Of a DNA stretch of 64,000 bases, positions 31,213 through 40,652 are shown piece after piece (position 1 is the first letter of the stretch; every line of letters starts with the position of its first letter). Both the position numbers and the translations under genes were made by a program. The notes below the pieces were generated by a model. The model did no database searches, had not been told where the DNA came from, and was given only the letters and a program-made list of their open reading frames with translations. Source of the stretch: an uncultured Spirochaetaceae bacterium (GTDB lineage: Bacteria > Spirochaetota > Spirochaetia > Sphaerochaetales > Sphaerochaetaceae). The DNA lies in the NCBI GenBank assembly GCA_944392965.1, contig CALXYM010000008.1, positions 1 to 64,000 on the forward strand, given 5' to 3'.

Positions 31213-32793
31213 TCAGCCTATAGAGAAGACTGCAACAGTACCTGAGACCTCATAAGCTACGATTAAAAGCGGCTGTCCTATGGGACTCAGATCAGATGGG
31301 ATGAAACAAAGTCCTTCCGGAGCAACATCCCCTCCTGTGACCCATTTATCGAGTTCTCCGTCATCATATTCCTCTGAACCGGGAACAGTCGTTTCAAAGT
31401 CCCTCGTATTCGAGTATGTGACGAACTCGGCAGAATATGGATCAGTTACATCATAAACCATTATTCCCCCTGTTCTCTCAAGTGCGAGGAAGGCATAGTA
31501 TCTTCCATCAATCTCCCCTACCGTGACGCTCTCCGGTTCAGGACCTTTCTTACCGGAACGGTCATCCATGATGGCGTTATCATTCGAGGCGTTGAAATAA
31601 AGGGGAAGAGCGGAGGCTGTTATCCTTTCTGCATCATCGGCACTCGTGTATGTCAGAGAACCGTCAACTGCGGAATAGATCGTCATGCTCCTTCCTCCAA
31701 AGATATAGTCACATCCATCATTAAGACCATCATAGTCGGATGAATCAAAGAATACGACTTTCCCTTCCACATCGTAGCTTCTTCCAGCAGGAGATAGAGC
31801 ACCGTCCTCAAACTCCACTTCCACCTCATTCAGATAATCTCCCCACTCCCTGCTGTCCCCCTCATTAGCGGTAACGATATAAGTCTCACCATCGACGGTA
31901 TAAGTTGAGATACCATCTGCCATCCTTATTCCATAAAGACCAGGATAGAGAGAAGGAGAATATGCATCATCCTTCTTATCAAGGTCCACCGGAGTAACGG
32001 AATAATCCTCAAAGCCGAGAGAGACGATGGATGTAAAAGTAAGGGATTCAAGATTCAGAACTGCAACCGCATTCGCCTCCTGAAGGGTAACATATGCGTT
32101 TTTCCCACTCACACTGAGATATTCAGGCTCGAAATCACGGGATGGAAGAGAACCTTTCTTTATGATGATTCCAGAAGAGGTCAGCTCGTCCCTCCTCTCA
32201 TCAAAGGAATCGAAGTAGATGGTATCAACATCTCCATTCTCAAGGTTTATTACACTCACGCTCCCTTTAGGATCCTCATTCTCATAACCGTTTCTGGGTT
32301 CCCCCTCATTTGCACTTAAAATCAGATCTCCTGAGAAAGTGACCATATCTGGCTGTACGCCAGAAATAAAGAGCCTGTCAAAAGTGATGGAACCATCCTC
32401 ATTCACGTTGAACAATGCGATTCTTCCATCCTCCGAGTAGGATTCAGATTGAAGAGCTAAAGCCAGAAGCCTCCCATCCTCTGAGGTTGAGACACTTGTC
32501 ATATCCCCATAGGAGAACGTGCTGTCATAGGCCTCAATCATGCTCTTAACATCGACATCCACACCTGAGAAACCTACCCCGTCATAACCGATTATACTGA
32601 GAAAGCCACTCTGACCGTTCACGGCATATGCCTTCTGTGAATAAGGGGAATAGGCGACGATCTCCATCACACCGCCATCCGTATTGAACATCCCGCTCTC
32701 ATAGCGGCCAAGATAATTCAGAGTAAGATCAGAAGAAAACATGGTAGAACAGAGAACACATAAGGAAAAAACAAGGACAAAAAGTCTTTTCAT
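31213..32793 (-). CDS. Secreted choice-of-anchor I family protein
   Basis: The 526-residue exported protein has an N-terminal signal MKRLFVLVFSLCVLCSTMFSS. The rest is beta-rich with repeated blade-like units (LSIIGYDG, VSVINLENG, VAVLNLESLTF, SLTYTSADD, IMVYDVTDPYSAEFV). The C-terminal GDVAPEGLCFIPSDLSPIGQPLLIVAYEVSGTVAVF is the signature of the LPXTG/choice-of-anchor I group, sometimes named alkaline-phosphatase-like. No C-terminal membrane anchor is present here. It may bind or hydrolyse phosphate esters outside the cytoplasm, but activity is not established. Good Shine-Dalgarno (AGGAGGA); monocistronic. Confidence 0.82.
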   Translation of the reverse strand: MKRLFVLVFSLCVLCSTMFSSDLTLNYLGRYESGMFNTDGGVMEIVAYSPYSQKAYAVNGQSGFLSIIGYDGVGFSGVDVDVKSMIEAYDSTFSYGDMTSVSTSEDGRLLALALQSESYSEDGRIALFNVNEDGSITFDRLFISGVQPDMVTFSGDLILSANEGEPRNGYENEDPKGSVSVINLENGDVDTIYFDSFDERRDELTSSGIIIKKGSLPSRDFEPEYLSVSGKNAYVTLQEANAVAVLNLESLTFTSIVSLGFEDYSVTPVDLDKKDDAYSPSLYPGLYGIRMADGISTYTVDGETYIVTANEGDSREWGDYLNEVEVEFEDGALSPAGRSYDVEGKVVFFDSSDYDGLNDGCDYIFGGRSMTIYSAVDGSLTYTSADDAERITASALPLYFNASNDNAIMDDRSGKKGPEPESVTVGEIDGRYYAFLALERTGGIMVYDVTDPYSAEFVTYSNTRDFETTVPGSEEYDDGELDKWVTGGDVAPEGLCFIPSDLSPIGQPLLIVAYEVSGTVAVFSIG

Positions 32794-32873
32794 AACTCCT
32801 CCTGATAGGATTATCTTCTTCCTGTTTTATCTCCATGTCTCAAAAATGTTACATCCTCATTAATTAACAAACA

Positions 32874-32890
32874 CGCCCTCAGAGAGGGCG
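32874..32890 (-). terminator. Hairpin after the arg operon
   Basis: CGCCCTC, AGA, GAGGGCG: a 7-bp perfect stem four bases beyond the argD stop, followed on the minus strand by TGTTTGTT, a weak T-run. Confidence 0.6.
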
Positions 32891-32894
32891 GAAA

Positions 32895-34073
32895 TCATAA
32901 TTCTGAAAGAGCTTCATCCACAATTGAAAGAGCCTTATCAATATCCTCATATCCTATTACAAGAGGGGGAACGAAACGGAGTACAGTATATCCTGCAGAG
33001 CATACTAAAAGCCCCTTCTCCCTGCACTTTGCAATGACATCGGATGGCTTTATCTTCAAGTCAAGACCGAGCATCAGCCCCATACCTCTTACCTCAGAGC
33101 ACTTATCAGGATGCGCCTCCTTTATCTTTTCAAGACCAGATCTCAGGTATTCTCCTTTCCTTGCAGCCTCTGCGGCAAGACCATTTTCAAGCTCATCGAA
33201 AAGAACCAGGGAAAGAGCTGTCGCAAGAGCATTTCCTCCGAACGTAGAGGCATGATCTCCAGGGGAGAATATCCCCTTCGCCTTATCAAATGCGACGGTG
33301 GCAGAGAGGGGAACACCACAACCGATTGCCTTCGCAAGCGTCATGATATCCGGCCTTACGCCATAATGTTCAAATGCGAAATTCTTTCCTGTACGCCCAA
33401 GCCCGCACTGCACGCAATCGAATATCAGGAGCATGTCATTCTCATCACAGAGTTTCCTTACCCCCTTGATAAACGACATCTCAGCTGGAATTATTCCTCC
33501 TTCCCCCTGAACAGGTTCCATGATGACGGCACATGTATTCCCATCAATGAGAGTTTTAACGGAATCAAGATCGTTGTACTCCGCGTATACGATATCAGGA
33601 ACCATGGGAGAGAACCCAACATGATACTTATCCTGGCCTGTAAGGGTGATCGCCCCATATGTCCTTCCATGGAAGCTATGATTGAACGAGATAACCTTGG
33701 TCCTTCCTGTCCTCGATCCATATTTTCTCACTGCCTTAAGAGCCGCCTCATTCGCCTCCGCACCGCTGTTGGCGAAAAACACCTCAGATCCTCCACTAAG
33801 CCTGTTAAGCCGGGAAGCTGCCTCAGGAGCCCACTTATTGTAATAGAGATTGGATACGTGGAAGAAACCGTCCTTCATCACCTCCTCCACCCTCTCCTTT
33901 ATCTTAGGATTGTTATATCCAAGGGCATTCACTGCGATTCCAGCAACCATATCAAGATAGCTTTTACCATCGGTTCCATAGAGATAGATGCCATCGGCAT
34001 GATCGATGCACAGATCCTGCGTCGCATACGTTTTCATATAATTCTCTTTCGCAAGGGCTATATAATCACTCAT
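32895..34073 (-). CDS. argD: Acetylornithine aminotransferase
   Basis: The 392-residue PLP enzyme of class III converts N-acetylglutamate semialdehyde to N-acetylornithine. Visible are FFANSGAEANEAALKAVRKYG (about 94), SFNHSFHGRTYGAITLTGQ, VIMEPVQGEGG, the PLP-holding DCVQCGLGRTGKNFAFEHYGVRPDIMTLAKAIGCGVPL with the catalytic Lys, and ASTFGGNALA. Three ATGs are possible; 34073 is chosen because CCTCC complement (GGAGG) lies six bases before it. It overlaps argB by eight bases. Last gene of argCJBD. Confidence 0.94.
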   Translation of the reverse strand: MSDYIALAKENYMKTYATQDLCIDHADGIYLYGTDGKSYLDMVAGIAVNALGYNNPKIKERVEEVMKDGFFHVSNLYYNKWAPEAASRLNRLSGGSEVFFANSGAEANEAALKAVRKYGSRTGRTKVISFNHSFHGRTYGAITLTGQDKYHVGFSPMVPDIVYAEYNDLDSVKTLIDGNTCAVIMEPVQGEGGIIPAEMSFIKGVRKLCDENDMLLIFDCVQCGLGRTGKNFAFEHYGVRPDIMTLAKAIGCGVPLSATVAFDKAKGIFSPGDHASTFGGNALATALSLVLFDELENGLAAEAARKGEYLRSGLEKIKEAHPDKCSEVRGMGLMLGLDLKIKPSDVIAKCREKGLLVCSAGYTVLRFVPPLVIGYEDIDKALSIVDEALSEL

Positions 34074-34953
34074 CATCTTCCTCCTCATTGTTAATCATCG
34101 TACCTATTCCCTGACTCGTAAACACCTCAAGAAGGATGGAGTGCGGCGTCCTACCATCGAGAACGTGGACACTTTTAACACCTTTTTCTATCGCATCCAG
34201 ACAGCACTCGGTCTTTGGAATCATACCACCTTTTATGATTCCCTCTTTTATATAAGCCCTGGCATCATTGGCACTGAGCCTTCTTATAAGGGAAGAAGGA
34301 TCATCCTTATCCTTCAAAATTCCTTCAACATCGGTCATGAATACCAGTTTCTGCGCACCTAGGGCTCCTGCTATCGCAGAGGCGGCATAATCTGCGTTTA
34401 TATTATAGGTATTTCCATCCTCATCCACACCAACAGGGGATATCACAGGAACGAAATCAGCATCCAGCAAGGTATCAATAAGAGTCGGATCAACATTCTT
34501 TACAGAACCGACGAATCCCAGATCCCTTCCCTTCTCATCCATCTTCTTCTCACTTAAAAGCGTCCTTCCATCCTTACCGCTTATTGAGCAGGCATGGATG
34601 CCAACACTCTCAAGATCCTCTGCAAGTCCTTTCCCGATATGTCCTGAAAGCACCATCTCTGCAATCGTGGCAGTCTCCTCATCGGTAACACGGAGACCGT
34701 CTATGAATACACTCTCCTTACCGAGTCTCTTTAAAAGGGAGGATATCTCCTTACCACCGCCATGTACGACAACAGGATAGAGTCCTAGGTATTTGAGCAT
34801 GGCAATGTCGGTAATGACAGCCTTCTTCAGACTCTCATCGAGCATCGCGGAGCCTCCGTACTTCACGACAACAATGCATCCCCGGAACTTCCTTATATAG
34901 GGGATTGCCTCGATAAGTACCTCCGCCTTCCTTATATATGATTCGTAGTCCAT
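34066..34953 (-). CDS. argB: Acetylglutamate kinase
   Basis: The 295-residue amino acid kinase has KYGGSAMLDE (about 33), VVVHGGGKEISSLLKRLGKESVFIDGLRVTD (about 60-92), ISGKDGRTL, VISPVGVDEDGNTYNINADYAASAIAGALGAQKLVFMTDVEGI and IKEGIIKGGMIPK. It phosphorylates N-acetylglutamate, the second step of arginine synthesis. The N-terminal helix typical of arginine-inhibited hexameric enzymes (about 1-20) is present. ATG 34953 is one base after the argJ stop, with ACAGGAG upstream. Confidence 0.95.
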   Translation of the reverse strand: MDYESYIRKAEVLIEAIPYIRKFRGCIVVVKYGGSAMLDESLKKAVITDIAMLKYLGLYPVVVHGGGKEISSLLKRLGKESVFIDGLRVTDEETATIAEMVLSGHIGKGLAEDLESVGIHACSISGKDGRTLLSEKKMDEKGRDLGFVGSVKNVDPTLIDTLLDADFVPVISPVGVDEDGNTYNINADYAASAIAGALGAQKLVFMTDVEGILKDKDDPSSLIRRLSANDARAYIKEGIIKGGMIPKTECCLDAIEKGVKSVHVLDGRTPHSILLEVFTSQGIGTMINNEEEDDE

Positions 34954-34954
34954 G

Positions 34955-36166
34955 CTAGCTCCTGTAATCTCCATTGATCTTCACATAGTCGTACGTAAGA
35001 TCACATCCCCATGCACTCGCCTTCTCTTCCCCGTCTTTCAAAACTGCGAGAACCGATACGCTCTTCTCCAGAAGAATTGTCTTTGCCTTCTCCTCATCAA
35101 AAGATACCGGCACACCATCCTTCAAAACCTCTATTGCCCCTTTTGCAGAGGAAAAGACGAGGGATACATCATCGGGGTTGAAATCCGCACCGCTGTAGCC
35201 CATTGCACAAAGTATCCTTCCCCAGTTGGCGTCACTGCCAAAGAATGCGGCTTTAACAAGATTGGAAGAGACGACTGAACGAGCAAGGAGACGTGCATCC
35301 TTCTTGCTTTTTGCCCCCTCGACCTTCACCTCTATGAAGCGACCGGCGCCCTCGCCATCTTTTGTAATGAGACAGGCAAGGGTTGATAGCACGTAATTCA
35401 AGGCCTCTTTGAACTCTTCAGCCTCCGCACTTTTCTCCACTATCTCGGGAGTTTCGGAAGCTCCATTTGCAAGAACGAGGCACGTGTCATTCGTGGATGT
35501 GTCCCCATCGACGCTTATCATATTGAAAGTATCTTCAACCCCGGAGCCCAGCATCTTCTGAAGGAGAGAAGATGAGATATTTGCATCTGTGATTATGAAC
35601 GCGAGCATCGTTGCCATGTTCGGATGGATCATACCCGAGCCTTTCGCAAAACCCGTCACAGTGATATCCTTTCCCCCAATCCTGATAACAGCGCTTGCCT
35701 CCTTGCGGAAGGTGTCTGTTGTAAGGATCGCCTCACTTGCATCCATGAGAGCCTCGGAGGAAGGAGACAGATTTTTTACAAGCTCCTTAATTCCCCCCTC
35801 TATCTTCGCCATAGGAAGGGGAACTCCGATGACCCCTGTGGAACACACGAAATAAGCATCCTTATCCCCCTTGAGATATGAAGCTGCAAGACGTGCCATT
35901 TCAGCAGCATCCTCATCACCCTGTTTCGAGGTGCATGCATTAGCATTTCCACTGTTTACGATGATTCCATGCTTTACGCTCTTGAGCACAGAGATATCAT
36001 ATTTTACAGGAGCAGCTTTAACCTTGTTCGTAGTGAACGTCCCGGCAGCACTGCACTCCCTCTCTGAGTAGACCAGGGCCATATCCTTCTTTATCTTCTT
36101 TATCCCTGCATGCAAACCGGAGGCCATGAAGCCATTCGGCATCCTCATCTTATCCTCAACAATCAT
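34955..36166 (-). CDS. argJ: Glutamate N-acetyltransferase/amino-acid acetyltransferase
   Basis: The 403-residue Ntn-hydrolase-like enzyme recycles the acetyl group between acetylornithine and glutamate. The self-cleavage site is visible as HPNMATMLAFIITDA, where the Thr becomes the nucleophile of the beta chain. Other motifs are GTFTTNKVKAAPVKYD, SGNANACTSKQGDEDA, VSVDGDTSTNDTCL-like ISVDGDTSTND and ANWGRILCAMGYSGADF. Whether it is mono- or bifunctional cannot be told. The start overlaps the argC stop (ATGA). Confidence 0.95.
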   Translation of the reverse strand: MIVEDKMRMPNGFMASGLHAGIKKIKKDMALVYSERECSAAGTFTTNKVKAAPVKYDISVLKSVKHGIIVNSGNANACTSKQGDEDAAEMARLAASYLKGDKDAYFVCSTGVIGVPLPMAKIEGGIKELVKNLSPSSEALMDASEAILTTDTFRKEASAVIRIGGKDITVTGFAKGSGMIHPNMATMLAFIITDANISSSLLQKMLGSGVEDTFNMISVDGDTSTNDTCLVLANGASETPEIVEKSAEAEEFKEALNYVLSTLACLITKDGEGAGRFIEVKVEGAKSKKDARLLARSVVSSNLVKAAFFGSDANWGRILCAMGYSGADFNPDDVSLVFSSAKGAIEVLKDGVPVSFDEEKAKTILLEKSVSVLAVLKDGEEKASAWGCDLTYDYVKINGDYRS

Positions 36167-37194
36167 ATTCCCGCCTTCCTATCAAGAGCCTCGGTTTCAT
36201 CAAACCCAAAGGCTATGTTCATGTTCTCCACGGCCTGTCCTGCCGCACCTTTCATCAGATTATCTATGGCACCAATCGATATGATACGGTTTGCCCGCTC
36301 ATCAATCCTGAATGATATGTCACAGAAATTCGTTCCCCTGACATACCTCGTCTCTGGAATGTAATCTGTAATACGGATAAAAGGCTCAGAAGCATAGCAT
36401 GAGATATATGCCTTATCCACGTCATCTTTGCTAACACCTTTTTTGAGAGATGCATAACAGGTGGAGAGTATTCCCCTCTGCATCGGAATGAGATGGGGGG
36501 TAAATGATATCACAACGTCAGATCCGGAAGCGAAAGAGAGCTCCTGCTCTATCTCAGGGGTATGCCTGTGGCCCGCAACCCCATAGGCCTTCACGCTCTC
36601 ATTGACCTCGCAGAACAAATTCGCCGTTTTCTCACTCCTTCCTGCTCCACTTACCCCGCTCTTCGCGTCCACTATTATCCCGTCAGTCTCCACAAGTTCA
36701 TGTTTAAGAAGCGGATAAAGCGTCAGAATCGAACAGGTGGTATAGCATCCTGGATTCGCAATAAGATGAGCATTCTTTATCTCATCGCGATGAATCTCAG
36801 GAAGACCGTATACAGCCTCCTTTAAAAGATCAGGGCTGTGATGCTCGCTCTTATACCATGATTCATATACATCCCTCTTCTTAAGGCGGAAATCAGCCCC
36901 GAGATCAATCACGACCTTCTCTCTCAGGATATCCCGTGTCACCACCTTGCTTGCAAGACCATGTGGAAGGGCAAGGAATATGACATCACTAACGGATGCC
37001 GCCTTCTCAATATCATCTTCCATCAGAAGAGAATCAACCTTCCTGTAAAAGGAAGGATAGACATCAGAAAACCTCTTCCCCTGATAAGAGTGTGATGCAA
37101 GATAGCTCAGTTTGACATCCTTATGTGAAGAAAGAATATTCACGAGCTCACACCCTGCGTATCCAGTCGCTCCAATAACAGCTGCTTTAATCAT
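36163..37194 (-). CDS. argC: N-acetyl-gamma-glutamyl-phosphate reductase
   Basis: The 343-residue NADP enzyme of arginine synthesis, first gene of argCJBD. It has an N-terminal Rossmann motif GATGYAGCELVNILSSH (about 8), FLALPHGLASKVV, the catalytic Cys in LIANPGCYTTCSIL (about 148), VDAKSGVSGAGR and GVAGHRHTPEIEQEL. The GHRH-type motif supports the ArgC 1 family. Shine-Dalgarno ACGGAGT precedes ATG, and TATAAT lies at 37220-37215 on the minus strand. Confidence 0.96.
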   Translation of the reverse strand: MIKAAVIGATGYAGCELVNILSSHKDVKLSYLASHSYQGKRFSDVYPSFYRKVDSLLMEDDIEKAASVSDVIFLALPHGLASKVVTRDILREKVVIDLGADFRLKKRDVYESWYKSEHHSPDLLKEAVYGLPEIHRDEIKNAHLIANPGCYTTCSILTLYPLLKHELVETDGIIVDAKSGVSGAGRSEKTANLFCEVNESVKAYGVAGHRHTPEIEQELSFASGSDVVISFTPHLIPMQRGILSTCYASLKKGVSKDDVDKAYISCYASEPFIRITDYIPETRYVRGTNFCDISFRIDERANRIISIGAIDNLMKGAAGQAVENMNIAFGFDETEALDRKAGI

Positions 37195-37258
37195 ACCAAC
37201 TCCGTGTAGGCATAATTATACAAGAATTGAAAGAATAATCCATAGTTTTTGTATAAAT

Positions 37259-37275
37259 ATTCATAAAAAATGAAT
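37259..37275. promoter_or_regulatory. ARG-box-like inverted repeat upstream of argC
   Basis: ATTCAT, five A, ATGAAT lies about 40 bases upstream of the argC -10 box. Each arm looks like one half of an ArgR site (TGAAT/ATTCA), but the spacing is not that of a standard box. Confidence 0.3.
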
Positions 37276-37345
37276 TTTTACACTATTTTCTTGGTTATTC
37301 ATTCAGATTCCTGTTCTCCATCTGTATTCAGAGCGGACACAGGAG

Positions 37346-38196
37346 CTATTTATCCTCGATGATTTCCTTAGGAGGCTCCCGTAATAGCTCTGGATTTGTA
37401 AGATATTTCTTGAGCAGTTTCATCGCAGAAGCATAATAATAGCCATCACATATTCTCTCATCCATGTTCAGAATCATGTCAATGACTCGTCTCTTTCTCA
37501 CAGAACCGTCCTCATCGAGGAACAGATCCCCTCTCTTTGCACCAAAAGCAATGAAAAGCGGAACATTTCCGAAATTATAAAGGTGATGAAAGATCGGAGG
37601 AATGTTCAATGATGCCATGTTCGTTATGAAAAGAGAACCATGGAAAGGAGAGACCTCGGTAAGAGCTCGGGGAAGAAGTCCAAAATAATCCAACGTCTTT
37701 AGAAGGAAGATCGCTCCTTTTTTAATAAGACCTGGAATGTAGTTTAAAAGCATCGCAGTCTTATCTACCGAGTTTTCCTCAGCCTCATATACTTCCGTCA
37801 ACGTCTTATTTACAACCTTATACACATCATAGATCGTATATTCCGGTTTGAAATGCATTTTTACGGTAGTATCAAGCCATCAAGAGACATCTTCTTCTTG
37901 ACGACGAGATTGACCACAATGTCATTTCTTGCGTAAATCTTCTGTCCTCTTATGAACCGGTTTACCGCAGGACGCTGAGAGACTGCACGTACATATGATG
38001 CTAGTATGACATGTAGCATTCCGATGCTGTCATAACCTTCTTGCCTAAGTTCCCTTATCATGGCCTCAGCATTAGCAGTTTCAAAACTTATCTCAATATG
38101 ATTCTGTGCATCACTCCTTTCTACCATGATATAAGGAATAATAGCGGAATATGGACTGAGATGAAGTCTTCTACCTTCTTTCTGTCTTTTTGCCAT
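37346..38196 (-). pseudogene. Split 2-oxoacid-dehydrogenase acyltransferase-like (CAT-fold) gene
   Basis: Two consecutive frames together make one standalone acyltransferase-like protein of about 283 residues. The first (38196-37861, 111 aa) ends in KKMSLDGLILP and TAA; the second (37858-37346, 170 aa) begins MHFKPEYTIYDVYKVVN. Inserting one base before the TAA would restore a continuous LP-VKMHFKPEYT, as in homologues (VKxHFEPxDTIF). The catalytic HxxxDG site reads DERICDG, so the His is replaced and the protein is probably not an active transferase. Either a recent frameshift, or two subunits coupled through TAAAAATG (stop and restart two bases apart). The first part is leaderless (TATAAT 38208-38203, then GAAAGC and ATG). 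Confidence 0.7.
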
Positions 38197-38202
38197 GCTT
38201 TC

Positions 38203-38208
38203 ATTATA
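38203..38208 (-). promoter_or_regulatory. TATAAT box of leaderless acyltransferase-like gene
   Basis: Consensus TATAAT on the minus strand, six bases (GAAAGC), then ATG 38196. Confidence 0.55.
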
Positions 38209-38515
38209 TCACAGAGGTACTCACTTTGACTTCTTCCACATCTTCCTTTTTCATCATAAATATTTATAAAAATCCTGTAAAACCGGATACAAATAATTAA
38301 TATCGAATAACTGTATGCTTTTTCTTTTTCTATTTATAATATGCTGAGAGCGATATTCAGTAAAAAAAAAGAATATCCTACTTTTCAATGATTTATGGGA
38401 ATGATAGTGCTTTTTTTCATCTTGAAATCCATAAAGATATCTAAAATCCCAAATAAAGCATGTATTTTACCCAAAATTCAAGATCTTTCTGATTATCAAA
38501 AGGTGTATATGAGGT
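38209..38515. other. Divergent intergenic region, AT-rich
   Basis: No gene seen. GATATTC (38352-38358) and GAATATC (38371-38377) form an inverted repeat separated by 12 bases, which might be a GntR-type site for the downstream regulator. The rest is AT-rich without clear structure. Confidence 0.4.
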
Positions 38516-38521
38516 TAATAT
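38516..38521 (+). promoter_or_regulatory. TAATAT box of leaderless GntR gene
   Basis: TAATAT, six bases (ATTATT), then ATG 38528. Confidence 0.45.
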
Positions 38522-38527
38522 ATTATT

Positions 38528-39277
38528 ATGGCGAGAAAGAAGAACCCTTATGGGATGCAGAACTATACGAAAGCGGACAGGGTTGCGAAGATAATCGGAC
38601 AGAAAATCCTTGCCCGGGAGTTCCAAGTGGGACAGAACCTTCCCTCTCAGGAGGAGTTTGCAAACTTCTTTTCCGTCTCCACACGATGCATCAGAGAAGC
38701 GTTTAAAATCCTCGAGGCAAAGGGCCTTATCGAGATCGGACAGGGAAAACGAGGTGTTGTAAAAGCTGACAATCTGGACACCCTCGTGGAAAACCTCTCT
38801 GCATCCATGGTAAACAGAAGCATCACAAACCGCAAACTCATAAACGATCTTCTAGAAGTGAGGATGAACCTTGAGGTATCTGCGGCAAGAACCCTTTCCC
38901 GTCTCAACGACAGGGAATTCACGGTAAAAGTGCTATATTCGATGATTACCCGTCTCGAACTTCTCGTACAGGGGCTTGAGAGGAACCAGGATCCCAGAAT
39001 GTTCAAAGAGGTGAAGGATCTCGATTACGAGTTCCACACCATGATAATGCACAGCAACAACAATATGATATTGAACACAATACTGAACGATCTGGGACCT
39101 CAGCTGAGGAAAATACTCGAACAAGTTGAGGAGAGTATTGCGGAGCTCAAAAGAAAAACGGTAGATTACAGATATCTTGTCGACGCGATCCGAGATGGGA
39201 ATACGGATCTTGCCGTTGCTCTGACAGTGGCGGCGACATCTAACGTGAAACTCAAGATAGATAAAATGGATTTCTGA
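38528..39277 (+). CDS. GntR-family (FadR subfamily) transcriptional regulator
   Basis: The 249-residue protein has an N-terminal winged helix (ADRVAKIIGQKILAREFQVGQNLPSQEEFANFFSVSTRCIREAFKILEAKGLIEIGQGKRGVV, about 13-78) and an all-helical FCD-like effector domain (about 85-249) with Asp and His residues (DYEFHTMIMHSNNNMI) that may bind metal. Ligands in this subfamily are organic acids. It is cotranscribed with an ABC ATPase gene (one-base overlap TGATG). No Shine-Dalgarno site is present. Confidence 0.87.
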   Translation: MARKKNPYGMQNYTKADRVAKIIGQKILAREFQVGQNLPSQEEFANFFSVSTRCIREAFKILEAKGLIEIGQGKRGVVKADNLDTLVENLSASMVNRSITNRKLINDLLEVRMNLEVSAARTLSRLNDREFTVKVLYSMITRLELLVQGLERNQDPRMFKEVKDLDYEFHTMIMHSNNNMILNTILNDLGPQLRKILEQVEESIAELKRKTVDYRYLVDAIRDGNTDLAVALTVAATSNVKLKIDKMDF

Positions 39278-40053
39278 TGTCTGAGATTGTAAGGATAGAA
39301 CATGCAAATGTGAGAAGGGATGGGAAACTCATATTGAGAGATGTATCCCTCCATTTCAATGAGGGAGAGCATATCGCGATAGTAGGTCCGAATGGGGCGG
39401 GAAAATCCACCCTGCTTGATGTGATATCAAGACATGTGTACCCTCTGGCCCTTGATGAATACAAAAGTATCCTTTTCGGGAAAGAGAGATGGATGAGAAG
39501 TGAGCTTGATAAGCTCATAGGTGTTGTATCCGAAAGGAACGCGACATTTCTAAACACCTCATACACCATCAGGGAGATCGTGTGTTCAGGACTTTATTCC
39601 TCCCTTGGATTCGACTTTCATCATCAAATAAGAGAAGAAGACTGGAAAAGAGCAGATGAGGAACTTAAACGTGTAAGCCTCTATGATAAGAAAGATAGGA
39701 TCATGAACACGATGTCAAGCGGAGAGAAAAGAAGAATAATGCTTGCCCGTGTCAACATAAACAGGCCTCCTCTCCTACTTCTTGATGAGGCATCCTCTGC
39801 TCTCGATTTTCCATCCAGAGCATCGCTGAGAAGATTAATAAGCACCTATGCTGAAAACAGCACTGTGGTAATGGTTACACATGAGTTGAGCGAGATAATC
39901 CCTGAAATCAGACGTGTGATACTGATGAAAAATGGGAAGATCGTAATGGATGGGAAAAAAGAAGAGGTCCTGAGAGAAGATACCCTCTCCGATCTTTTTG
40001 AAGAAAAGGTCCATGTGAGCAGAAGCGGAGAGATTTACACGGCATACTGCTAA
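39277..40053 (+). CDS. ABC transporter ATP-binding protein, YlmA-like
   Basis: The 258-residue protein has Walker A GPNGAGKSTLL (about 37), a Q-loop region with VVSERN in place of the usual Gln, the signature MSSGEKRRIMLARV (about 145), Walker B PPLLLLDEASSALD and the switch His in VTHELSEI. It resembles lone ATPases of the YlmA/ModF-type group. No permease gene adjoins it, so the function may be regulatory or its partner lies elsewhere. The start overlaps the GntR stop by one base. Confidence 0.85.
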   Translation: MSEIVRIEHANVRRDGKLILRDVSLHFNEGEHIAIVGPNGAGKSTLLDVISRHVYPLALDEYKSILFGKERWMRSELDKLIGVVSERNATFLNTSYTIREIVCSGLYSSLGFDFHHQIREEDWKRADEELKRVSLYDKKDRIMNTMSSGEKRRIMLARVNINRPPLLLLDEASSALDFPSRASLRRLISTYAENSTVVMVTHELSEIIPEIRRVILMKNGKIVMDGKKEEVLREDTLSDLFEEKVHVSRSGEIYTAYC

Positions 40054-40106
40054 CAAAATTAACAATTTATAATTTTTCTAGTGTACAATCAGAAAAAGGA
40101 GGAATT

Positions 40107-40652
40107 ATGAGAGCAAATATCATATTCCATTCAATTTCCGGAAATCTCTATCTCATCGCATCATCCATAAGGGATGCGTTAATGAAAGAAGGCATCGATG
40201 CCCGCCTTTATAGGGTTGATGATCAGGACCTGCATCTGCTTGCAGCAGACAGGAACGATGTAAACGAGTATTACGAGGACATTCTCGCCCTTCCTCCTGC
40301 GAAAAATGAGAAACTGCTTAATGCCGATATAATAATGGTGGGAATTAAAAGCGTGTTTGGAATGCCGTCTGCGGAGATGAAGGCATTTTTAGACGGGACG
40401 ATGGATCTTTATGAGAAGAGAAGCCTTGAAGGGAAATACTTCTACCCGTTCGCAACAAGTTCCATAAGCTATAAGGACTCTCTCGATGCCATAGAAGCCG
40501 TCGAGAACTGGGCTCACCTGATGGGACTGGTATCGCTGGATTATCCTCCATACATGCATAAGGATGGTCTCATGATGCCTAGCCGCCCCGGAGAGGAGCT
40601 TGAGATAACCACATCCCGCTTGGCATCAGCCGTGAAATCAGTCTTTTCGTAG
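40107..40652 (+). CDS. Flavodoxin-like/NAD(P)H-dependent oxidoreductase-like protein
   Basis: The 181-residue protein has a flavodoxin-like fold: IIFHSISGNLYLIASSIRDAL (phosphate-binding loop, about 4-25), ADIIMVGIKSVFGMPSAEMKAFLDGTMDLY (about 74-103) and a third segment YFYPFATSSISYKDSLDAIEAVENWAHLMGLVSL. It looks like the WrbA/multimeric flavodoxin group, though the phosphate loop (HSISGNLY) is not canonical. TACAAT (40084-40089) and AAAGGAGG lie upstream of ATG. It overlaps the convergent ParB-like gene by 15 bases. Confidence 0.7.
   Translation: MRANIIFHSISGNLYLIASSIRDALMKEGIDARLYRVDDQDLHLLAADRNDVNEYYEDILALPPAKNEKLLNADIIMVGIKSVFGMPSAEMKAFLDGTMDLYEKRSLEGKYFYPFATSSISYKDSLDAIEAVENWAHLMGLVSLDYPPYMHKDGLMMPSRPGEELEITTSRLASAVKSVFS

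Noticed and set aside
33111-34094. 327-codon plus-strand open frame over argD
   Set aside because: argD on the minus strand has all aminotransferase motifs; the plus frame has none.
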